Positions 16,030-23,325 of a DNA stretch of 26,337 nucleotides are shown here, piece after piece. The translations under genes were made by a program, and so were the position numbers. Source of the DNA: Bryobacterales bacterium. GTDB lineage: Bacteria > Acidobacteriota > Terriglobia > Bryobacterales > Bryobacteraceae. Below the pieces are notes generated by a model. The model had not been told where the DNA came from and ran no database searches. It worked only from the letters and a program-made list of their open reading frames with translations. The stretch is taken from contig PLMF01000269.1 in NCBI GenBank assembly GCA_003142355.1, forward strand, positions 4,326 to 30,662, read 5' to 3'. The stretch's first letter is position 1. Each line of letters opens with the position of its first letter.

Positions 16030-16332
16030 CTACTTCTTCTTCGGTGGAACGATCGCGTCCTTGGCGGCTTTGGCCACGCGGAACTTCACGACTTTCTTGG
16101 CCGGAATTTTGATGGCCTCGCCGGTCGCCGGGTTGCGCCCAGTGCGAGCCTTGCGATCCACGCGCACCAGCCGGCCGATGCCGGGCAACACGAATACGCC
16201 GTTCTTCTTCACTTCGCCGATCGCCAGTTTGGCGAGTTCCTCCAGGAACCCTTTGGCGGCCTTGTTGTTGACTTCGCAGCCTGCCGCGAGCGTCTTCACC
16301 AGTTGCGTCTGGGTCATTCTCTGATTCGCCAT
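16030..16332 (-). CDS. HU-family DNA-binding protein
   Basis: A 100-residue histone-like protein with the HU/IHF fold: an N-terminal helical region (MTQTQLVKTLAAGCEVNNKAAKGFLEELAKLA), the beta saddle VFVLPGIGRLVRVDRKARTGRNPATGEAIKIPAKKVVKFRVA split by the DNA-bending arm, in which RNPATGE with its intercalating proline is visible, and a lysine-rich C-terminal tail (PPKKK). The ATG at 16332 has AGGAG upstream. Such proteins bend DNA and organise the nucleoid. The upstream region is AT-rich and long, consistent with a highly expressed gene. Confidence 0.95.
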   Translation of the reverse strand: MANQRMTQTQLVKTLAAGCEVNNKAAKGFLEELAKLAIGEVKKNGVFVLPGIGRLVRVDRKARTGRNPATGEAIKIPAKKVVKFRVAKAAKDAIVPPKKK

Positions 16333-16573
16333 AATTCTCCTTTGATTCTCCCGTGGTTTTGTTCGTTTCAATCCAGCGTGGAGCAAACCGCACGCGTTGC
16401 ACGCCCTACCCCACATCACCATCGAAAACAATTCTAAGACCGCACGTTTTCGCGAACGCGCGGCTTAATTGATATCAATCATAAGGGAAGGAGATGGTGA
16501 TGTAAAGAGAAAAGCACCACAAAAGGCCGATTTTTCGCGGTTTTCTTGATTCCGGCCTGCTGGGAGGGCCGTT
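16333..16573. other. Gene-free upstream region of the HU gene
   Basis: About 240 bases without a supported gene. It is more AT-rich than the surroundings and contains the 12-bp perfect palindrome ATTGATATCAAT at 16468-16479. About 11 bases later on the plus strand, a GGAAGGAG site sits six bases before ATGTAA, a start codon followed at once by a stop. It should hold the HU promoter on the minus strand; I see no strong -35/-10 pair. TAGAAT near 16430 (minus) is the best -10 guess. Confidence 0.4.
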
Positions 16574-17341
16574 TTACGGGCTTTCCGCGAATCCCAGGCC
16601 GGGTTTCCACCTCAGGTCGCCCTGGACGAAGGCCGCCGCGACCTTGTTTTTCAGTACTCGGAAGCGAATCCGCCGCTCGCCGGCAGGGCCGAGCGCGATC
16701 CGCACCGCGGCGTAGAGCTTGAGTGGAGGGCCGCCGGCGCTGGTTTCGGCCTCTCCTCCGGATGGCTCCGGGCGGCCGCGCGTCTGGTTGAGAAACAGCA
16801 CCGAGGCGCCGGCCTTGCTCACCGCCATCGCCAGTCTTCGCAACCCCGACGCCAGCACGCGGCTATGCAGGCCGGGGCCGCTCGCTCCGATCCCGGTCTC
16901 GAGTTCCAGACTGGGGACGAGCGCCGCGGCCGAATCGACCACCAGAAGGTCCACTGCGCCGGAGCTTGCCAGCCGGCGCGCGATCTCCAGCGCCTCCTCG
17001 GCCGATTCGGGCTCGACCACCGGCAAGCGCTCGATCGCCACCCCGAGTTTCACGGCATACAGCGGATCGAAGGCATGGTCGGAATCGATCCACACAACCG
17101 TCGAGCCCTGTTTCTGAAGATGAGCCGCCACCTGGAGCGCCAAAGTGGTCTTCCCGCAAGAAGGCCCGAACAACTCCACCAGGTAGCCGCGAGGCAACCC
17201 TCCCATGCCGAGGGCGGCATCGAGCGCCGCAAAACCGGTGGACAGCGCCGATCCGGGCGGGTACCCCGCGCGGCGCGCCGGAGCAGACTCCATTTGGGAG
17301 AGCTTCAGACGAATGGCGCGCTGCCGGTCCTGTTCCTTCAT
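16574..17341 (-). CDS. RecA-like paralog, reduced ATPase core
   Basis: This 255-residue protein follows recA by 24 bases and is clearly related. Its N terminus MKEQDRQRAIRLKLSQME mirrors Rec[19 protein letters not shown], and LDAALGMGGLPRG and VDLLVVDSAAALVPS match. Differences are concentrated at functional sites. The P-loop reads GPSCGKTT (59-66), one residue shorter than Rec[10 protein letters not shown]. The catalytic Glu of VEHALDP is Asp (DSDHAFDP). L1 and L2 are rewritten: NQTRGRPEPSGG replaces [14 protein letters not shown]. The intersubunit lysines are kept (LKNKVAA). The C-terminal domain is absent. There is no clear Shine-Dalgarno, so translation may be coupled to recA. ATPase or DNA-binding ability is doubtful; a modulator role is inference. 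Confidence 0.9.
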   Translation of the reverse strand: MKEQDRQRAIRLKLSQMESAPARRAGYPPGSALSTGFAALDAALGMGGLPRGYLVELFGPSCGKTTLALQVAAHLQKQGSTVVWIDSDHAFDPLYAVKLGVAIERLPVVEPESAEEALEIARRLASSGAVDLLVVDSAAALVPSLELETGIGASGPGLHSRVLASGLRRLAMAVSKAGASVLFLNQTRGRPEPSGGEAETSAGGPPLKLYAAVRIALGPAGERRIRFRVLKNKVAAAFVQGDLRWKPGLGFAESP

Positions 17342-17365
17342 CGCGGCGGGCGAAACATGGCTCGC

Positions 17366-18436
17366 CTACTTGCGTGCGGGCGCTGGTTTGGGAACCGGGC
17401 TGGGCGAAGGCGCCTCCGCCGCGGCGGCCACTGGTTCCGGCTTCGTCAGGCCCAGGACCTTGCGCAACTCGGTGTCGATGGACTGCCGGATATCCGGGTT
17501 GTCTTTCAGAAACTGGCGCGCGTTCTCGCGGCCCTGACCGATGCGCTCGCCTTTGTAGCTGATCCAGGAGCCGCTCTTCTCGATCACGTTCTGCGCCACG
17601 CCCAGGTCGATCAAGTCGCCTTCCTTGGAGATTCCCTCGCCATAGATGATGTCGAATTCGGCTTCGCGGAAGGGCGCCGCAACCTTGTTCTTGACTACCT
17701 TGACCTTGGTGCGGTTGCCGATCACGCTATCGCCGTCTTTGATGGCCGCGATGCGCCGGATGTCCAGCCGCACGGTGGCGTAGAATTTCAGCGCGCGTCC
17801 CCCGGTAGTGGTCTCCGGGTTGCCGAACATCACCCCGATCTTCTCGCGGATCTGGTTGATGAAGATCAGGCAGGTCCGCGATCTGGAGACCACGCCGGTA
17901 AGCTTGCGCAGGGCTTGCGACATCAGCCGGGCCTGGAGCCCCATGTGGCTGTCGCCCATCTCGCCGTCCAGCTCAGCCTTGGGCACCAGCGCCGCCACGG
18001 AATCCACCACCAGTACGTCGATCTGCCCCGAAGCGGTCAGGTGATTGGTGATCTCGAGCGCCTGCTCGCCATAGTCGGGTTGCGAGACCAGAAGATTGTC
18101 TATATCCACGCCGAGTTTCTTGGCGTATGACGGATCGAGCGCATGCTCGACGTCGATAAAGGCGGCAATCCCGCCCTTCTTCTGCGCCTCCGCGATTACC
18201 TGAAGTGCGATTGTGGTCTTGCCGGAGGATTCCGGTCCGAAGACTTCGATCACGCGGCCGCGAGGCAATCCGCCCACTCCCAGCGCAGCGTCCAGTGAAA
18301 TCGACCCCGTCGAGATCACGGAGACCGGTACGAGAGCATCCTTCGACCCGAGACGCAGGATCGAGCCTTTGCCAAACTGCTTTTCGATCTGGCTCAAGGC
18401 GAGTTCTAAGGCGCGCGAGCGCTCTTTTTCGTCCAT
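17366..18436 (-). CDS. recA: Recombinase RecA
   Basis: A 356-residue DNA strand-exchange protein. It has the P-loop GPESSGKTT, the catalytic-Glu segment [22 protein letters not shown], Walker [16 protein letters not shown]1 around [20 protein letters not shown]2 [21 protein letters not shown], and [11 protein letters not shown] with the intersubunit lysines. The C terminus departs from the acidic tail seen in E. coli: it is Ala/Pro-rich and ends basic ([10 protein letters not shown]). The ATG at 18436 has AGGAG 11 bases upstream. A -10 TACAAT with an upstream TG lies on the minus strand at 18478-18473. A RecA-like paralog follows 24 bases after its stop. I found no recognisable LexA box. Confidence 0.98.
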   Translation of the reverse strand: MDEKERSRALELALSQIEKQFGKGSILRLGSKDALVPVSVISTGSISLDAALGVGGLPRGRVIEVFGPESSGKTTIALQVIAEAQKKGGIAAFIDVEHALDPSYAKKLGVDIDNLLVSQPDYGEQALEITNHLTASGQIDVLVVDSVAALVPKAELDGEMGDSHMGLQARLMSQALRKLTGVVSRSRTCLIFINQIREKIGVMFGNPETTTGGRALKFYATVRLDIRRIAAIKDGDSVIGNRTKVKVVKNKVAAPFREAEFDIIYGEGISKEGDLIDLGVAQNVIEKSGSWISYKGERIGQGRENARQFLKDNPDIRQSIDTELRKVLGLTKPEPVAAAAEAPSPSPVPKPAPARK

Positions 18437-18472
18437 GACGGGTATTACTCCTGGAGATGTTGTGAAGAACCC

Positions 18473-18478
18473 ATTGTA
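18473..18478 (-). promoter_or_regulatory. Candidate extended -10 promoter of recA
   Basis: On the minus strand CTGGTACAAT (hexamer TACAAT, with TG one base upstream) lies 36 bases before the recA ATG. The extended TGn motif can replace a -35, and none is obvious. Confidence 0.5.
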
Positions 18479-18621
18479 CCAGCGGGAACTTCGGAAATGC
18501 GCCGGCAAAGTGAACGACTCCTCTTACTCTCAACTTCGCCATGCGATCCGTCAACAAGTCATGGTTTAGTGTGTAACGAAATCGAAAACTCTCGGTTTTA
18601 TTCCTGGTCCCCTACGGACGG

Positions 18622-18627
18622 TATAAT
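18622..18627 (+). promoter_or_regulatory. Candidate -10 box TATAAT for the YPGG-repeat protein
   Basis: A perfect TATAAT lies 19 bases upstream of the ATG at 18647, divergent from the recA promoter. The -35 region (TATTCC) is a weak match. Confidence 0.5.
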
Positions 18628-18646
18628 CGGTCCAGAGGCGTTCCAC

Positions 18647-19378
18647 ATGCGACACGCGCGTACCGCGGCAGCTCGTTTTTTCGCTCTCTTCCTGTTGCTG
18701 GCGTTTCTGCTGCCGGCCGCACCCAAGAAAACCGTTGCCACGGCCCGGGGCGAAAATGAAGACCTGGTCCTCACAGTCACGCTCTACATCGATCCCGCCG
18801 GCGTCAAGGGAATGGTTGGTTCCGATTTGGATGGACACTACATTGTGGCCGATGTAAAAGTGCAGCCGAAGTACGGCAAGGAAATCTCCATCGACCGGGA
18901 CGATTTCGAGCTCCGCACCGATCAGGACGGCGAGAGAACCAAGCCCTTTGCCCCCAGCCAGATCGCCGGCAGCGGCGGGCTGGTGATCAAGCAGGCCCCG
19001 GGCCAGCGCGCCGGCGGCGGCGTTAGTCTGGGCGGCGGATATCCCGATGGCTATCCCGGCGGCTACCCTGGCGGATATCCCGGGGGCTACCCCGGCGGCT
19101 ACCCCGGCGGCTACCCTGGTGGCTACCCGGGCGGCGGTGCGGGGGTCGGTACCGGCGGAGAGGGCGACTCGGAGGATGTCAAGGCCACCGTGAAGAACGC
19201 GGCTACGGAAAAGGAAAACCCGATCAAGAAGGTGCTCGAAGACAAGGTGCTACCCGAAAAGAAGACCGACCAGCCGGTCTCCGGCCTCCTCTACTTCGCC
19301 ATGGAGAAGCAGAAGATGAAGGACCTGGAACTGACTTACGGCGGCCGCGAAAACCGCATCACCATGCGCTTCAAGTAG
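18647..19378 (+). CDS. Secreted protein with YPGG tandem repeats, paralog of 1503-2168
   Basis: A 243-residue protein with signal peptide (FFALFLLLAFLLPAA). The N-terminal presumed beta domain holds GHYIVADVKVQPKYGKEISIDRDDFELR (63-90). Eight tandem GYPG-type units then span 131-162, followed by a charged lysine/glutamate stretch. The C-terminal block LPEKKTDQPVSGLLYFAMEK...LELTYGGRENRITMRF matches the end of the protein at 1503-2168. The ATG at 18647 has AGAGG nine bases upstream. Repeats of Tyr-Pro-Gly-Gly type can be flexible or self-associating, but that role here is inference. Divergent from recA. No named family recognised. Confidence 0.8.
   Translation: MRHARTAAARFFALFLLLAFLLPAAPKKTVATARGENEDLVLTVTLYIDPAGVKGMVGSDLDGHYIVADVKVQPKYGKEISIDRDDFELRTDQDGERTKPFAPSQIAGSGGLVIKQAPGQRAGGGVSLGGGYPDGYPGGYPGGYPGGYPGGYPGGYPGGYPGGGAGVGTGGEGDSEDVKATVKNAATEKENPIKKVLEDKVLPEKKTDQPVSGLLYFAMEKQKMKDLELTYGGRENRITMRFK
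19037..19132 (+). repeat. Eight 12-bp tandem repeats encoding G-Y-P-G units
   Basis: Eight consecutive 12-base units encode GYPD once and GYPG seven times, from 19037 to 19132. The units differ mostly at third positions (tat/tac, ccc/cct/ccg, ggc/gga/ggg/ggt), so the peptide is more uniform than the DNA. Confidence 0.85.
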
Positions 19379-19423
19379 GGGCCGGGCAACTTGTCCGTAG
19401 CGAAGCCGGACGCCCGGCCCGTT

Positions 19424-19460
19424 GGCAGGCGGGGGTACCCTCTGGGTCCGCCTGCCCCAC
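19424..19460. repeat. Compact REP-like stem-loop element
   Basis: GGCAGGCGG (19424-19432) pairs with CCGCCTGCC (19448-19456), and within the loop ACCC TCT GGGT forms a further small stem. The reverse complement of this unit matches the two arms at 909-921 and 1050-1071. It sits between the YPGG-protein gene and the response regulator. It lacks the T-run of a terminator. Confidence 0.5.
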
Positions 19461-19489
19461 CGAGCTGGCTTGAGCTAAGCTGAGATCAA

Positions 19490-20206
19490 ATGCGAATCCT
19501 GGTCGTCGAGGACGAAAAGCGAATCGCCGACTTCCTGTGCCGCGGTTTGCAGGGCGCCGGTTATGCCGTGGATGCCGCGCCCACCGGCGCCGCGGCGCTG
19601 GATTGCATCCATTCCACGGACTACGATCTGGTCATCCTGGACCTCATGCTGCCCGATATGGACGGCCTCCAGGTATTGGCCAAGATCCGCAACCGCAAGG
19701 TGGGGCCGCCGGTTCTAATCCTGAGCGCTCGCGGGGGCCTCGATGACCGCGTCAAGGGCCTCGAGCAGGGCGCTGACGACTACCTGGTGAAACCGTTTGC
19801 GTTTGTCGAACTGCTGGCGCGTGTGCGGGCGCTGCTGCGGCGCGGCCAGCCGTTGCCGGAAAAGTTGCAGGTGGCCGACCTGGCGCTGGATTGCATCCGC
19901 CGCAAGGTGACGCGCGGCTCGGAATCCATCGACCTGGCGCCCAAGGAGTTCGGCATTCTGGAATACATGATGCGGAACAAAGGCCGCCCGCTGAGCCGCA
20001 CCATGATCGTCGAGCACGTCTGGGACATGGATTACGACGGTCTCACCAACATCGTGGACGTCTATATCCGCCACCTCCGCAGCAAAATCGACGACCGCTT
20101 CCAGCAGAAGCTCATCCAGACCGTGCGCGGCATCGGCTACATGATCGAAGCTCCCGACAAGCCCGCGGAACGGACCCCGGAGCAGGCGTCGGAACGGCAG
20201 GTGTGA
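19490..20206 (+). CDS. OmpR-family response regulator
   Basis: A 238-residue transcription regulator. The receiver domain (1-115) has the acidic pocket VVEDE (7-9), phosphoacceptor Asp51 (VILDLMLPDMDG), the conserved Ser/Thr position in LILSARG and Lys101 (LVKPF). The C-terminal winged helix (about 125-225) contains LAPKEFGILEYMMRN and the recognition region TNIVDVYIRHLRSKID, ending VRGIGYMIE, as in CusR/CopR/OmpR-type regulators. The tail (KPAERTPEQASERQV) is disordered-looking. The kinase gene starts one base after its stop, so this is the first gene of a three-gene operon with a kinase and a beta-propeller protein. Confidence 0.95.
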   Translation: MRILVVEDEKRIADFLCRGLQGAGYAVDAAPTGAAALDCIHSTDYDLVILDLMLPDMDGLQVLAKIRNRKVGPPVLILSARGGLDDRVKGLEQGADDYLVKPFAFVELLARVRALLRRGQPLPEKLQVADLALDCIRRKVTRGSESIDLAPKEFGILEYMMRNKGRPLSRTMIVEHVWDMDYDGLTNIVDVYIRHLRSKIDDRFQQKLIQTVRGIGYMIEAPDKPAERTPEQASERQV

Positions 20207-20207
20207 C

Positions 20208-21755
20208 GTGCCCCGTAATCGCGATCTGCGCCGCCTCACCCGCGGGCTGCGTTTCCGCCTGACGGCCAGCTACGCGCTGTTCTTCGCGGTACTGCTGATC
20301 GGGGTGGCGGGCCTCTTTCGCCAGCGCCTGAAGAGCGAGCTCGACACCCAGATTCGGGATGACCTCAACCAGCAATGGGCGGCCATGAAGGGCTACCTGC
20401 GCATCGAAAAGGATCCGGAACTCGGGAAGTATGCGTCTAACTGGTATTACGACGACGAGGACCCGGATGAGTCCGCCATCGTGCTCGACCTGCGGAAAAT
20501 CTGCCTGGTCGCGGACGCCGATGGAAACGCGATCCCCAACGCCACCACCAAGGAGCCCGAAGTTTCCACGGCCTATGAGGACATCGGCATCGATCGTTCG
20601 GCGGAAATCAAGGCCATGGTGCGCGCCGCGACGGCTTCGCGCACGCCGAAAATCTTCTGGACGGAGCGGCGCAACGCCAAGGGCGAGGGCTTTCTGATCC
20701 GCTCCGGCATCGTGTTCAGCGAGGGGCACGTGGCGCCGTACTACGTGGCCATCGGATTGCCGCTCGCGCAAAACAATAAGATCCTGCGTCAATTCACGTT
20801 GATCTACGTGGCGGTGTTTCCGGCGGCGCTGATCCTGGGCTCGTTGCTGGGCTGGTTCATGGCCGGGCGCGCCCTGACGCCGGTGCTGGCGGTGGCGCAA
20901 GCGGCGCAGCGGATTTCCGGTTCCAACCTCAGCCTGCGCATCCCCACGCGGCAGGCCGGCGATGAACTGGACTACCTGATTCTCACCTTCAACCGCATGA
21001 TCGAGCGCCTGGAATCTTCCTTCCAGCAGATGAAGCAGTTTTCCGCGGATGTGTCGCACGAGTTGCGCACGCCCATCACGGGCATCCGCGGCCAGCTCGA
21101 GGTGGCCCTGTTCACCGCCAAGACCACCGAGCAGTACCGCGAAGCCATGTTCAACGCGCTTCAGGATATCGACCGCCTCTCCCAGATCGTGCGGGCCCTG
21201 CTGCTGCTCTCGCAGGCCGAATCGGGTCAACTGGTGCTGCAAAAATCGCGGCTGAATCTGGGCGAAGTGGTGGAGGACCTGGTGGAGCAATTCCAGATTC
21301 CCGCGGAAGCGGCCGGAGTTCGCCTGACGGCCGATGTGCCCTCCGAGTGCCCCGCGCTGGTGGACCGCGTGCAGATCGAGCGCATGATCAACAATCTGCT
21401 TTCCAACGCCATCAAGTTCACGCCCGAAGGCGGCCAGGTTCGCATGGCCCTCCATCCTTCGCCGGAACACATCGAAATGGTAGTGGAGGATACCGGCTGC
21501 GGCATCGCGGCCGAACACTTGTCGCACATCTTTGACCGCTTCTATCGCGTGCCGGGGTCGGGCACGAAATCCGGCGCCGAGCAGGGTCTGGGACTCGGCT
21601 TGAGTTTTGTGGCGTGGATCGTCAAAGCGCACGGCGGCAAGATCGAGGTCGCGAGCACTCCCGGCATGGGAACCCGCTTCACCATCAAGCTGCCCGGCGA
21701 TGGCGCCGGCGCCGACACACTGGAGCTGGCTGGCGAGGCCGCGACCTTCTCGTGA
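20208..21755 (+). CDS. Membrane sensor histidine kinase
   Basis: A 515-residue kinase, partner of the regulator just upstream. Two membrane helices (about 17-39 and 196-219) flank a periplasmic domain of about 155 residues rich in acidic residues (YYDDEDPDES at 80-89). HAMP follows at about 220-272 (RALTPVLAVAQAAQRISGSN). The dimerisation/phosphoacceptor helix has His284 (SADVSHELRTPITGI). The ATP-binding domain shows N box NNLLSNAIKFT, G1 DTGCGIA, F box IFDRFYR and G2 GLGLGLS. The domain order matches CusS-type kinases. The GTG at 20208 lies one base past the regulator stop. The stop overlaps the next gene as GTGA at 21752-21755. The stimulus is unknown. Confidence 0.95.
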   Translation: MPRNRDLRRLTRGLRFRLTASYALFFAVLLIGVAGLFRQRLKSELDTQIRDDLNQQWAAMKGYLRIEKDPELGKYASNWYYDDEDPDESAIVLDLRKICLVADADGNAIPNATTKEPEVSTAYEDIGIDRSAEIKAMVRAATASRTPKIFWTERRNAKGEGFLIRSGIVFSEGHVAPYYVAIGLPLAQNNKILRQFTLIYVAVFPAALILGSLLGWFMAGRALTPVLAVAQAAQRISGSNLSLRIPTRQAGDELDYLILTFNRMIERLESSFQQMKQFSADVSHELRTPITGIRGQLEVALFTAKTTEQYREAMFNALQDIDRLSQIVRALLLLSQAESGQLVLQKSRLNLGEVVEDLVEQFQIPAEAAGVRLTADVPSECPALVDRVQIERMINNLLSNAIKFTPEGGQVRMALHPSPEHIEMVVEDTGCGIAAEHLSHIFDRFYRVPGSGTKSGAEQGLGLGLSFVAWIVKAHGGKIEVASTPGMGTRFTIKLPGDGAGADTLELAGEAATFS

Positions 21756-22705
21756 TCCAGTTCTTGCGAACGCCGGGCAAAGCAGTCATGATCGCGCTTT
21801 CGTGGGCCGCGATTTCGGCCTGCGTTTGGATATTCTGTCCGGCCCCAAGGAATCGGCCGATTGACCGAAGAATCTCGAATGTCGCTTGGAGCGGAACTGG
21901 TGGATGGATCGCTGCCGGAACCGCGCATGGCCCGATTACGATTTCGCAGGGGCGGCCCGGCACCGCTACATGGCAAGTCAACCTTCGCAGGGGTCCGTTG
22001 AACGATCTCCAGTTCAGCCCCGACGAGCGCCTGCTTGCCATTGCCGGCAAGGATCTGGGCCTCTACTCGCTGGACCAATCGGCTGCGCCTCGGTTCCTCC
22101 GTTCCGATGGCCGGAACTACGGTACGGTTCGTTTCAGCCACGACGGACAGACCGTTTTGGTCGTCACCGGGGCCGGCACAATCGAGCTTCTCGACGCACG
22201 GTCCGGAGCCACGCGACTCAACATCTGCTGCTCCACTGTTTATGGCGAGGCCGCGTTTACTCCGGATGAACGAAGCATCGCCAATGCGGGTCATTGGCCT
22301 GGGCTCTGGGACTCGCGGTCCGGGCAGCTTATAGCGCGGTTGACAAAAGATCGGCAGTTTCACGCTTTCGGCCCAATTGCATTCGACCAGGCGCGCGGCA
22401 CGATTCTGATGGGGTCGCAGGATGGCCGGGTGTACTGCTGGGACCTCACGACATGGCAGCTCACGGCCCTGTCGCCGGCACACTCGGAATACGTGAATAC
22501 GATCGTTGTTTCGAGCACGGGCCTGGTGGCGTATGCAGGTTTCGGGGGAACAGTGCGCCTCTGGAATCCGCGGACCGGGCAAGAGCGTTCACTGACCGCG
22601 GCTCATCCCACCAGCAACCTGGTTCTTGGACCGGATGGCGCCTCCATCGTGTTTGGCACCGCGGATGGTGAGCTTCTCACGATCCGATTTCCACCAACTC
22701 GTTGA
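21752..22705 (+). CDS. Membrane-tethered seven-bladed WD40-like beta-propeller protein
   Basis: A 317-residue protein starting with GTG in a four-base overlap with the kinase stop. The N terminus is charged (LRTPGK), then hydrophobic, ending in a lipobox-like ISAC (Cys24), so it may be a lipoprotein or a membrane-anchored exported protein. The rest contains seven WD40-like blades beginning near 41, 83, 123, 163, 206, 247 and 287, with typical ends such as VYCWDL, VRLWNP and FSPDERLLAIAG. Seven blades are a complete closed propeller. Co-translation with a kinase/regulator pair suggests an accessory sensor or target of the system, which is inference. Its 3' end overlaps the convergent gene by 29 bp. 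Confidence 0.85.
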   Translation: MIQFLRTPGKAVMIALSWAAISACVWIFCPAPRNRPIDRRISNVAWSGTGGWIAAGTAHGPITISQGRPGTATWQVNLRRGPLNDLQFSPDERLLAIAGKDLGLYSLDQSAAPRFLRSDGRNYGTVRFSHDGQTVLVVTGAGTIELLDARSGATRLNICCSTVYGEAAFTPDERSIANAGHWPGLWDSRSGQLIARLTKDRQFHAFGPIAFDQARGTILMGSQDGRVYCWDLTTWQLTALSPAHSEYVNTIVVSSTGLVAYAGFGGTVRLWNPRTGQERSLTAAHPTSNLVLGPDGASIVFGTADGELLTIRFPPTR

Positions 22706-23093
22706 GGAAGCCCACCAGGTACTTCCAGACCAGGTAATAACCAGCCATCGCCACGGCGACGCCAAATGGGAAGATGGTGGCCACCAGCGGGGGGATGTCG
22801 AAGCCGGACATCCGTATAATCGCAAACCCGAGCGGCCCCACGAACAGGGGAATAACCGCGCCATACAGGCCGAGCGGGAGGTATCTGCGCCGGCGCAGCG
22901 CTACGAAAAGCATGTTCCAAAGACCCCAGATAGGCGGGACCAACGCCAAGGGAAACACCATGGCGCGCTCGATTGGAAACGGGAAATGGTAGCTGAAGCG
23001 CACCACACAGAAGGAGATCAGGGAGAACACCATGAGCACACTCGGCACGGTGACGCCGGCCATGTAGGCGCGAAGATAAACGTGTTTGGACAC
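22677..23093 (-). CDS. Four-helix membrane protein, last gene of the ECF operon
   Basis: A GTG-started (23093) protein of 138 residues with an AAAGGAG site upstream. It has membrane segments at about 10-32 (MAGVTVPSVLMVFSLISFCVV), 43-65 (RAMVFPLALVPPIWGLWNMLFVAL), 74-93 (LGLYGAVIPLFVGPLGFAII) and 103-125 (LVATIFPFGVAVAMAGYYLVWKY). No family recognised. It follows the 72-residue protein by 13 bases and so belongs to the sigma-factor operon. Its last 29 bases overlap the end of the propeller gene on the other strand. Confidence 0.75.
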   Translation of the reverse strand: MSKHVYLRAYMAGVTVPSVLMVFSLISFCVVRFSYHFPFPIERAMVFPLALVPPIWGLWNMLFVALRRRRYLPLGLYGAVIPLFVGPLGFAIIRMSGFDIPPLVATIFPFGVAVAMAGYYLVWKYLVGFLNELVEIGS

Positions 23094-23106
23094 AGGACCT
23101 CTCCTT

Positions 23107-23325
23107 TCAAAACTGGTACAGCACGGCCGGGATGGCGGCGGGAAACAGAATGAAACACAAGAGGATGGCAGCCGCCAGCGCCCAATCCCACCAGGGCAGG
23201 CGAATCGCGGGCTGGTCGAGCCGCGCCCGCATACGGGGCCACAGGTCCCGTTTCAACCCGGCATCGGCCACCGGGCCGAGCGCGCGCTTCACCAGATCGG
23301 GTGTTCTTTCGTCGGATGGATTCAT
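23107..23325 (-). CDS. Small single-pass protein, candidate minimal anti-sigma factor
   Basis: A 72-residue protein whose ATG overlaps the sigma-factor stop as ATGA, with GGGAG seven bases upstream. The cytoplasmic N-terminal part (LVKRALGPVADAGLKRDLWPRMRARLDQ) is charged and helical, followed by one membrane helix (WDWALAAAILLCFILFPAAIPAVLY) that reaches almost to the C terminus. There is no zinc HxxxCxxC anti-sigma motif and essentially no periplasmic domain. Its position directly after an ECF sigma gene, the coupled start and the topology fit a membrane anti-sigma factor of unusually small size. That role is inferred from context. Confidence 0.7.
   Translation of the reverse strand: MNPSDERTPDLVKRALGPVADAGLKRDLWPRMRARLDQPAIRLPWWDWALAAAILLCFILFPAAIPAVLYQF

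Noticed and set aside
16468..16479. FNR/CRP-type binding site
   Set aside because: ATTGATATCAAT lacks the four-base spacer between half-sites required by the TTGATnnnnATCAA consensus.
18437..18646. LexA box in the recA upstream region
   Set aside because: I found neither CTGTnnnnnnnnACAG nor GAACnnnnGTTC-like sequence with acceptable symmetry; GGAACTTCGGAAA is too imperfect.
19037..19132. CRISPR-like array
   Set aside because: The 12-bp units are directly contiguous, in frame and encode YPGG; there are no spacers.
19424..19460. Intrinsic terminator after the YPGG-repeat gene
   Set aside because: The stem lacks a T-run on either strand and resembles the arms at 909-1071, so a dispersed repeat is the better reading.
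20112..21632. A 506-codon minus-strand frame opposite the histidine kinase
   Set aside because: It is long only because GC-rich antisense frames rarely contain stops; the kinase frame is unambiguous.
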